From Strix aluco (taxonomy: Eukaryota; Chordata; Aves; Strigiformes; Strigidae), in contig NC_133939.1 of assembly GCF_031877795.1 (NCBI RefSeq), positions 4,569,698-4,633,697 of the forward strand: DNA of 64,000 nucleotides, written 5' to 3'. The translations under genes were made by a program, and so were the position numbers. The notes below the pieces were generated by a model. That model was given only the letters and a program-made list of their open reading frames with translations. It was not told the DNA's origin and made no database searches. This document shows, in pieces, positions 45,001-54,495 of this stretch. Every line of letters starts with the position of its first letter. The stretch's first letter is position 1.

Positions 45001-48000
45001 GCTCCCCCCCACCTTCCCTGCACTGCTCCCTTCAACCCCACACAGCATCTTTTCATCTAAGAAATTATCAGCTAGATCCGACTGAAGAATAAGTAGCTCA
45101 ATGAGGTTTCAAAGCAAAGCATGCAAAAGAAAAATACGATCATAAAAGCAGTAGCATTTTCAGAGTTTGGTAAAAAACCTAAAAGCACTGTTTGCAAAGC
45201 TATCTGACGCTAGACTGGCAGGCATATGATAAGTAGTGAAAAGGTCTGCTAACCATCTGCAGAAAAATAAAACAAATGTGTAAGATCTGTTTTATATGGG
45301 TGAAAGATCTGGATACTTACAAGAAAAGAAGGTAACTAAATACACTCAAAACCAGAGAAACTTCAAGAGAGGTTAGTGTAAGGGACAACTGCCAAGGACA
45401 AGACAACAGTGAAAGGTCTCCCTCCACAGATCTCGAGCCCTAACTTAAACCCCTTCCAAACCGTACACTCGAGATGGTGGGCTTGAACCATGGTCTGGGC
45501 GATACATTTCACAAATACTGCACCAAAGTCAAGAGGCAGATTCACCTACCCCTGCCCTGACAAACTGTCCCAGTTCAAAAAACGTTTGGCAACTCTTCTC
45601 ATCATACAGAAACAGGATCACCTGGCAGCGGTGCCACCTATCGCCCAGATATCCTACACCCACTTCCCAGCGTTCAGAAAACAAATCACCATTTGTAGCG
45701 ACCACACTCTTGGTCGAGAGGCATGAAGATGCAAGACATTTGCAGTATTACTAGCACAAAACTTTGAACCTATGCGTACAAAACACAGATTATAAGTAAG
45801 AGGAGATCACAATGACAGCAGTAGAAATGTAGTTATCCTTTAATGTTTTTTGAGAGACAGTTTCGTAAACAGAAACTGTTTTATTCAGCCAAAAACTAGA
45901 AATAGAAAAAGTTGCCCAAGACTTTCAGCACACAACCCTTTTTCAGATATGAAACAGTAAGAGTTTACCTGTGAACTAAATGATAGTATTTCTTCCTGAA
46001 AATATAATCTTGCTAGATCACTACAACTGCAACAGTGCTGCTAGAATTTGTCCAAAGACATACACAGACACTGACAGATTCCCTGTCAGGTGAAATGGAA
46101 ACACAGGGGACACACAGGACAGCAAAAAAAAACCCACCCAACTTATTTCAAAGTGTTATTAAACACTCTGCTGGTTGCTGAGTATTTCTGAGCATCCTCC
46201 ATCAACAAACAACTATGGAAAATTAGCTACAGAAATTATTACCCTCATATAGGGATGGTCATGACTAAAGAATTAATGATTGTTTAACTCTCTGGAAAAA
46301 TAAAAACAGCACTATTTTTGTCCGAACACCATGGGAACCCAAATTAACCATGATAAGAATACAGTTAGGCTATTTTTCTACATATCTGGAGAAATACAGT
46401 CAACCTCTTTAGCTAAAGTTCAAGGAAAAAACCCAGAAATATGACAAGTTGCATTTTAACTGTAGAAGGGACTGTTTTGTTCTCTGACTCCACCCCCTGC
46501 ATGACAAACAACAGAACATATTTTATCAAGTCCTATGCCAAAGTTATATTTCTATTTGCGAGTCTGTGTGTTTACAAAATCAACGACTGGAAAATTTCTA
46601 AATGTGTTTTTAACAAACTAGGTGGCAAAGTTCAAACTTTGTAATGAATAGGCTTTAAAAAGATAGATAAATTCATCTTTTTCACCATCCAATATAAAAT
46701 TTGCATGTAACGATGTTTTCCAAAAGTCAAGGTTGATGTATTTTAAGAGGTTTTAAATGAGAAAGTTAAATTAATCTTATACCCACAGGAGAAACGTTAA
46801 CATGTTTCTATGCTGCATAAACACTCAGAAGAGTTAAAACTTGCTTTGAAAGTTACAGATCAAGTTGATTGCATTCTCTGAGCAAACAAAAAAGTAATGA
46901 AAACTATTTTTTTCCCACCAAACAAAAATGCTCACACCATCAAGATTAACCATGCAATCTTGAAGTAAGCTGTGCTCTTCAAGGCGACTGGAGAAGGAGC
47001 AAGCCCTGTGCTGTGCCTGCAAGGCTCAGGAGACAAAGAATAACAGATTACATCACTGGAGGACTTCAAAGCAAATTCCTCCATAAGAGCAGGGAACTCT
47101 TTACAATCTGGAAAGCACAGGGCTCAAGAGAGGTTGCGCTGTGCGTTATTTCTCAAGTCATATACTAGAGGCAAAGAATCTTTTCTGGCCTCACAAAGAA
47201 CCCAAACATAATATCCAGCAACTGCTCCCTCCGTATTTAGTCAACCTAATCTGTAAATCATAACATAGTAAGAAAACAAAACCAAAGAAATCTGTGTTTG
47301 AACACACTATGTCTGTAGACCCGACAACTAAGCTGTCCCAATAAAGATGCCTCTTGGCAACACATTAACTTTTCTTTAAACACTCTGAAACGCAATCGGT
47401 TTAATCAATATCCTCAGGCGACCATCAAAACCCGTCCAGGTCTCCCATTGCCTTGGTGAGAAACACACTCTCATCTCAAATCACATCAGAAGACAATACT
47501 GCCATCTTCACTCTGCAACCTTCTTTTGAAGCCCACTATCACCCAGCTGTTACGGTGGAAACCACTTCTCATCCTACTCCTCAATTTTGTTCTAAGACAA
47601 AGGAGTATTTTTAGTTTAGAAACCAATTTAAATTCAACTGGTAGAACTTTATGTTATCAAAACTTATGCAGTGCAATGCAGACAACCTTGAAAAAGCAGT
47701 TCTCCCAGGAGTCACACGCAGGATTGAAAAACAGGAAAGGGAAACAGTGAATTTAAGTAAGGAGATTCTAAGAGGAAGAGAAATCATCCAACATGTTCTT
47801 GGCTAAAAATTGGTGTATTCAGAGATGCGCAAGTGGACATTTTATAGACAACTGCCCATGCTGGTTATCTCCAAAACAAGAAGAAAAAGAATACCTGTAG
47901 CAGAAAGTATTGGATAAGTACTTAGTCCCATAGTCCATGCTCCCCAATGGTTGTTTCAAAGATTCTGGTTATTTTGCACATCCTTCCGAAATTTAGAAGT

Positions 48001-51000
48001 CTTTTGGCAGCCATTCATGTAATTTTAAGGGGAAAATAACATACTTTTAAAAACTACCTATATGTGATAGCTGGACAGTATTTTTCACCACTGAAAACGG
48101 AGGAAAGAACAAAATGTCAATGAAAAAATACCTACAAAAAAGCACCAATCTAGATCGCCTTTCAAATGTAAAAGGCAACTCTGATCTGGCAGCAAGGATC
48201 ATGAATCAGCCTTCACTCTCCATAATCTAGGGAGAATGGACAAGGAATGAGAGTTCTAGCCTAAACTTTTCCATCACAAAACTTAAATACGCTTTTTTCA
48301 CTTTAAAACTCTGATATCCAGGCTTAACTCAGTCATGGCTCACATCCCAAACAGAAAATCCAGTATTATGCATAATTAAGTTCATTGGTTGGGGGAATCT
48401 GTTTCTTCCGCTTTCTTCCATCTCTGTGTCTGGAAATTGAATTTTCTAGAAATCTATTTAGGTGTCACCCAACTACCTTCTCTTCTCCAAAGGGCATGAC
48501 ATGACTGCTGCATGCCTCAGATTGTCTCCGTACCATCAGTGAAACAAAGACTGCTTACTCTAGAGCCGTAATTCGCTTGCATTCCTCTCGCTTCCCTTAG
48601 ATACTTGTAAACATTTTCAGATAAAAGCTTACTGGAACTGTACAGGTCTAATGCACAATCTCCCAATGACAAAGTAGAGCCTAAAGTAATAAGCTCTACT
48701 TGGGATGGTAACAACACCACTAAGAGCTACAGACAAGGGGCCTGGAGGAGGTGACACCACGCACTGGCATAGGGGGGAAGCAGTCGGAACTGCAGAAGCA
48801 ATGAAAAATTAGCTCAGCGAGGAGCAAGGAAGAGGAGGGCCCTTCGCAGGTCCAACACCACGGACAAGATGGTACAAAGATGCAAAATTTTACACTATTC
48901 AGTATACCACCAACAATGGAGAAGTTTCAAACCTAGCCAGCAGGAGTTCCATAAGACTCAACTTACATTAACAGTATAAAACTTTCAAAAATTAGACTAA
49001 TACTTTTACACAAGAGCAGGATGGAAATAACATCCCTACACTAATCTTTGTATAAGAAAACAAAAAGACAACAATTCTTTTAAGTTTTTTTGGTAATCCA
49101 TGCCATTCCCCATGTCTGGGAGTTGCTTCCATTTAGCCTTCAACCCTCTAACTAAAATTATCAAGAGCTATCTCAAAACACTTGACAGGAGCTGTGTAAG
49201 GTACCAGTCAGTACTGTCACATTGTTCCTTTGTTCCTTCCCACCCCTTAATCTCCCTTAAACCACATGTTGTCTCACATCCCCTTACTTAGATTACAGGA
49301 TGTTTAAGGCAAGAACTATATTCTTATCCTGTATTTCTACAGCACAAGCTACAGCTGGGTTCCTGGCCAAACATCAAGTGTTGTCCTAAAGCCATGCAGC
49401 TTTTCAAGCACTTTCACATTTTAAATCAAGAATAACAATCTTTCACGCACCTTTTAAATATCTTTCAGAGGTTCCAGGATGAAGTATTCCACAGATAAAA
49501 AGCTAAGCTGATCTGACTGGCAGTCTGTCTCTTACAAGCATTTTAATTGAATTTCAAAAAAAGGCTGTTAATGCTCAAAAGCCCTGAACCTTGGAATGAC
49601 TTGCAGTAACCTACATGTTACTTGAAACAGAGAAAGGCACTTTTAAGAAGATTTTATCCCAACAGGCGGTACTTTTAAAACAAGTTTGTTCTTAAAACAA
49701 ATTTGTTGCATAAACTCTACTATTTTTAAATTAAATGTGGTATTAGCATGCAATTTAATAATAATCATTTTAGTCCAGAGACTGAAACTCTGATTTCACA
49801 TCCTCAAAACACAGAAGTCACGTACCGTCTGTCTAATGCACACTCAGGAGTAGTTCTTTTTAAGTTTTAAAAGCTCTAGGAAATACTGTCTTATACATCC
49901 CTGTAAAAGGATGATGCATTACCTACAACACCATCTAGGAAACTATCACATGGTCACACTTAAATCCTAGAAACATACACCGCCGTACCATCAACATAAT
50001 TTTACCTTTATAACCCATTAGGTAAAACAGAGACCTCAAATCCACCTCGAACAGATTTAGTTGACTTACAATGGCATACTGTATTTACGTTATGACTTTC
50101 TACTGATAGAACTTCATGTGTGCCAATCTGAATCTAAAATCTGAGCTTTAATTAGAATTTCATAATTACGTGGGTCCAAAAACTTCTGCCAACCCTACTA
50201 TGTGAGCTGGTTTCAAAGACTATCAGATCAAAAGAAAATGAGTTGGCTTGTGTCTAGTGCATTGAGAAAGTAGCAAAAGCACAATAATGTTAGCTGATTT
50301 ATATAGCTGTCACTAATTTCTTCTAAAAACAATTCTCTGAAATTAAAGGGACAATCTTGACTGCAGAATTAATACCTACAGCATAACAAAGCATTACAGA
50401 ATGCATTCAGGGAGATTAAATACTGAGGAAAGGCTGATGACATAAGAGGTGCTAATTTGGGGAGTAATTTCCCAAGGGAAGTCCTACAAGTCCAACACTT
50501 GAGACTTTATCCAAGTGTAGGGGTTTTATGTGCTACTGGTAATTCATGCAGCATTTCTCCACCAAAACATTTACAGTCAAGACCCCACTCCACTAAGATC
50601 TGTGCAAGAGAAGTGCCAAACACTCACAGTTCCATATACATGAACTGTTACCCAGGTATTTGGATCTCACAGTCTAAACAGACAACAGGGTAGAAAGAAG
50701 TGACCATCTGAAAAGCTTCTAAATATTTTTAAAAAACAACACTGTAAAGTTTTGGGTGGTCACAGCACTCACTCTTGTGATCATGACATCTCACAAAGTA
50801 ATCTTTACTTCAGTACTTTACCTTTTAAAACACTGAAGTTAAAAAGGTTTTGATACTTGGATAGGCTTTAAACCACCTTAAATACGCAGAAGGTGTAACA
50901 GCTCTTAGCACTAACATGTATAAGAGGAAAAAAAAAAGTATTTTAAAAATATCATAGCAAGGTCAGAGGGCCAAAGAGCAGAAGAGGCACCAATATTCAC

Positions 51001-53712
51001 CCATGACAGAAGCTGGAGAAAAGAAACACAGAAAGCAAACAAGAAAAAGAAGGCCGAGTTGCCTCTACCAGTCTGCACTGACGATTTATGACGGCTGGTC
51101 AAACCCAGAGTGGACAGCTTTGTCTTGGGCAGGACCACTCTCCCATGACTAAGTGCCTGCAGGTTTAAGAGACACTTTACCAACTCTGCAGGACAGAAAC
51201 TGTATTTTACTGTCTGGCTTCACAAAGAGCCTGGTATTCACTGAGGCCTCTGTATGCTACCACACCACAAACAGGAGTCCAAGACACAGAGAGGTAATAC
51301 TGGGGAATCACTCCTAGACAACATATTTGAAACAAACAGTGGCTACAGTTATCTGAAAGCTAGCCACAGCAGAAAAAAAATATAAGCCAAAGCAATAACC
51401 TTCAAATTCAAATAAAATAAGGGATGAAGAGAGAAAGTGGAACCATCAAGAAGTAGTTTGTATGTAGGACTATCCATGGAGGCACAAGTCAATAGAAGAA
51501 AACAAACTAAAAAGCGTGGTTTGCTCTAACAAACTAAGAGCAACAGAAAAGCCAAGCAAGAAAAGCCAAAGAGTGGAAAAATAGCTCAGGAATTTGGGCA
51601 GGGACAAATTAAAGATAGATGGTTTCAATAGCACAGAGTGTAAAAATAAGACTGCAAAAGGCCAAGAAGGGAAGAAGTCAAGGCAAGGAGAACAAAGAAT
51701 ACACTTGAGAAGACCAGTCTTCTGAAGCAGAGAGGCCAAATAGCACAGTAGTTAGAAACATCTAGTTCCTACGTAAATATCTTATTTAAAAAAAAAAAAA
51801 TCAGAAAAATATTAGCATATTTTTAGGCAAAAGCAGTCTGAGGATTGACCAAAACCAAGAAGGATTTATGGGGAAAAAAAGCACAGTTAGGGATTGGAAT
51901 TAACAGGGCCTGTGATAATAAGCAAGAGATAAAGAGCAGAGGTGCATCAATATTGACATCAGAGTTACGTGAGAAAAAAAAACTTAGATAAATTATTTCA
52001 GGAAATGACGATGCAGTGATCCTGGGAACAGGCTCCCTCTTTCCCAGTACAAACAGATCTCTATTTTCTAAGACTTTAAGTGGGAGGAGCCAATCCCTAC
52101 AGGATAGGAAGCATCCAACACTAGCTTAGCAGCCTCAACAGCTGAAATCCTGATCCTGTAAATAAATATTTAACTTTATAAGCCCCTGTAATTCAATTAA
52201 ATCTTAGTGTGACCACACACATCAGTAAAGATAAACACATGCAAACAGAGTCCACTCTGTTAGGAAAATAGAAACACACACAGGTCCAGGATTTAAAAAC
52301 TACCAGAGGGGAAAAAAGGAGAATTAACAAAATTAATCAACTGAGAGGTCTAACAGTTCAGACTCCCTGTCCCAACACTGACCAAGGCTTCCAAGGAAAG
52401 TTCAAGAAAGGCTGACAGCTTACTCCAGAGCTTCCTACCAGGAACGGACACGTGCCCCCACTTCATAAACACAGCAGAAGGCAATTCTTTCCCCATGTTC
52501 CCCAGACTGTAATCCTGAAATTCCGGATGCCTGCCTTTGCCCACAAAATGCAGAATACTCTTTTTTTGGGGGGGAGAGTGGGGAAATCCGAGCAGACTTT
52601 CAGCCTATTTGCTTTTTATGGTAATTATTGTTATAGGACAATTATCTGCTACTCACACACACACAAAAATCCAAACACTGTTTCTGTGTGCTTAAAATTC
52701 CTGGCTTTCAATCTGAATTACTTGTTTGTTCTCCACATTTCAAGGAGGGGAAAAAAAAAGTAAAAAGTTCTTATTTCCCTGCCTCTATGGTCTGTATATT
52801 GAGTATCTTTTACCACGCTTGCTCTTAGTCATCACTTTTTTAAAGCAGTTAACTCCACTATACCAGGGTATTCCAATAACCACTAACAACTACCATAACC
52901 TTTATGAAATAAAGGGACCATAAAGTGTTGCGTTTTGGGGAAAACAGGCTTTCTCAACAAAAACAACAATTATTGTCTATACAGCTCGCCAGGCTATTAA
53001 ATATACAGCCCCCCAGCGCCTTTCTACCTTTTTGACCAATATCGCCCGCAGATTTCCCCCCTCTTCGGGTTGTTTTTCACACGGGGGGGGGGGGGGGGGG
53101 GGGGGGGCGGGTTTAAACCGAAGACTATTTTCACTCCACCTTTCCCAACTCGCAAACCAACCACGCCGCTGCCCGCGCTCCCCCCTCCCCTCCCCGCCCG
53201 CCCGCCGCCCCCCGCGGGAGAACCGCGGCCCGCCCACGTGGGCTCCGCCACCGCCCCCCCGGCGGCGAGAGGCTCCGCGGGAGCGGGGACTCCGCGGCGA
53301 AAAGGCTGAGCAAAAGTTTCCCGGGCCGCCTCGGGGCGTGAGCCCGGCTCTCGGGGCGGGGGGGAAGAGCCCGAGCGCGGCGCTTCCTCCGGCGGTCGGG
53401 CCGGGCCGGGGCGAGGGCGGGCGGCCGGGGCAGCGCCGAGGCGGGCTCCCCCCCGCAGCACGGCCCAGGGCCGGCCCGCAGCGCCGTGCGGAGAGCCCCG
53501 GGGAGGCGGGGGGGGAGGGTGGGGGGGGGAAGGCGGCTCATTGTGCCGGGAACAAAAGAAAGATCCTCACCGCAAACGCAGCAGGAGAGGGACTGCCTGA
53601 AGTAGGGCAGGAGCTTGTTAATCTCTGTAAAGGACTGGGGATCCCCAGGGTCGTAGTTGAGCACCAGGCGGCTCGCTGAAACGTAGAGAGCAGTGGCATT
53701 CACCGGGTTCAT
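37459..53712 (-). CDS. MSL2: MSL2, MSL complex E3 ubiquitin ligase, complete CDS in two exons
   Basis: Coding exons 53712-53571 and 39056-37459 (minus strand) join across a GT/AG intron into 579 residues; human MSL2 is 577. The RING finger is C3HC4: Cys44, 47, 62, His64, Cys67, 70, 81 and 84. A basic NLS-like stretch lies near 340-349 (LNRKRSRSES). The CXC DNA-binding domain spans about 462-504 with nine cysteines (464, 466, 478, 483, 485, 492, 495, 497, 500), the number expected for a three-zinc cluster. MSL2 works in the nucleus with MSL1, MSL3 and the acetyltransferase MOF (KAT8), which acetylates histone H4 Lys16; MSL2 with MSL1 also ubiquitylates histone H2B. In mammals it supports biallelic expression of dosage-sensitive genes. 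The start ATG at 53712-53710 gives MNPVNATALY, has G at -3, and matches the known start. Confidence 0.98.
41939..41959. repeat. Poly(A) run, 21 bases
   Basis: Uninterrupted A tract in MSL2 intron 1. No retrotransposon body that it could terminate is recognisable beside it. Confidence 0.8.
42565..42720 (-). mobile_element. Old CR1 LINE 3'-end pieces
   Basis: Two antisense CR1 3' ends lie in a row: AGCCAGAAGGGATTCCAAAA ... CTAGCCCATCCTC, then TGAATTAGACCAAAGATCCA ... GTGGCCAAAAGCAGATGCTT. They correspond to two different CR1 subfamily tails. Confidence 0.6.
43010..43530 (-). mobile_element. Old CR1-type LINE internal fragment, minus orientation
   Basis: It resembles the antisense of an ancient CR1-type repeat. 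Landmarks are GACCACAACTGCAACAATGT, GGTGAACCACAGCTTTATAC, AGCATTTGGTTTGCTTTTAT and, further on, TTTTATTTGTCATTTTATTA with a following CGTAAGATCCT. The match is from memory of the repeat in reptile and bird genomes. Confidence 0.5.
53083..53107. repeat. G homopolymer, 25 bases
   Basis: An unbroken run of 25 G on the plus strand (C on the MSL2-sense strand), about 460 bp inside MSL2 intron 1 at the edge of the CpG island. Its exact length may be an assembly estimate. Confidence 0.85.
53571..53712 (-). CDS. MSL2: MSL2 exon 1, start codon and first RING cysteines
   Basis: It encodes residues 1-47 (MNPVNATALYVSASRLVLNY, then DPGDPQSFTE ... SLSCCVC) and the first base of Gly48. The donor is G|GTGAGG. 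It carries the first RING ligand pair (Cys44, Cys47), so the zinc finger is completed only after splicing. Confidence 0.96.
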
Positions 53713-54330
53713 CGCAGCCGCTCGCACGCCGCCGGCTCCGGGATGAGAAGAAAGCGCGGCGCCGAGTCCGTGCCGGCCGAGGGGGCAGGTGGCCCCGGGG
53801 CGGGGGCAGGCCGGGTGTCACCTTGGTCCGGGGCCACCTGGAGCCGCGCGGCGGCGGCGGCAGCGCGGAGGCCGCGGCGGCCCGGCGGCCCTGTCAGAGG
53901 GGCCGCGCTGGCTCCTCCTCCGCCTCCAGCGGGGCCTCGCTCCCGAGCAGCGGCCTCGGCCCGCCCGCAGCCACACAGCGCAGGGAGGCGGCGGCGCTAC
54001 TCCAGGCTGCGGGCCATGCCGGGCCGCCCTCCCCCGGGCCCTGCTCCTCGCCGAGCGGACGCTTCCTCAGCGGCGGCCCGGCATGGCGGCGGCCGCAGGG
54101 AGGAACCGCGAAGCCAGCTCAGGGCGGCGGCGGCGGCGGGGCCGGGCCGCGCTGCCCGATCCGGCGGCGGGGGAGGGAGGCGGATGCACCTGGGCCTCAG
54201 CGCGGCCGCATCACCGCGGCGCCGCCGCGGCCTCCTCCGCGGGGCCGGTGGCTGCTGGCTGCGCGGCCGCGGGGCGGGCGCCGCTCGCGGGGCAGGGTCC
54301 GCCGCCCGATCCGCGCCGCAATGTCAATAG

Positions 54331-54351
54331 CAACCGTTAGATCCAACCGTC
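54331..54351. promoter_or_regulatory. Paired MYB-type sites
   Basis: CAACCGTT (54331-54338) and CAACCGTC (54344-54351) lie in the same orientation, 13 bp apart, in the MSL2 CpG island. They match the MYB consensus YAACNG. Confidence 0.4.
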
Positions 54352-54390
54352 ACTGCGGAGCCATCGCCGCTGCCGTCTAGCGCCCAGCAC

Positions 54391-54401
54391 TGCGCATGCG
54401 C
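54391..54401. promoter_or_regulatory. NRF1 site
   Basis: TGCGCATGCGC is a perfect NRF1 half-site palindrome, common in CpG-island promoters. It sits about 680 bp upstream of the MSL2 ATG and 40 bp from the paired MYB-type sites, marking a plausible core promoter. Confidence 0.55.
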
Positions 54402-54452
54402 GGCCGGGCCGCTTCCCTCCCCGCAGCGGGGGCCCATCCCGCGGCGCGGGGC

Positions 54453-54467
54453 GGGGGGGGGGGGGGG
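54453..54467. repeat. G homopolymer, 15 bases
   Basis: An uninterrupted G15 run followed by TGGGGG in the CpG island. Confidence 0.8.
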
Positions 54468-54481
54468 TGGGGGCGCGCGCG

Positions 54482-54495
54482 GCGCCCTCTAGCGG
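54482..54495 (-). promoter_or_regulatory. CTCF-like site
   Basis: GCGCCCTCTAGCGG is the reverse complement of CCGCTAGAGGGCGC, a good match to the CTCF core CCnnnAGnGGGCGC. It lies just outside the NRF1/MYB cluster of the MSL2 promoter. Confidence 0.5.

Larger units (their letters stand above)
39057..53570 (-). other. MSL2: MSL2 intron 1, 14.5 kb
   Basis: AT-rich intron with no second gene recognised. It contains old minus-oriented CR1 pieces (42565-43530), an A21 run at 41939-41959, and a 25-base G homopolymer just inside the donor end (53083-53107). Many short open frames show no coding features. Confidence 0.9.

Noticed and set aside
53024..53461. Long open frame downstream of MSL2 exon 1 on the minus strand
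   Set aside because: It lies in intron 1 after a good donor, is low complexity and includes the homopolymer translated as poly-Pro.
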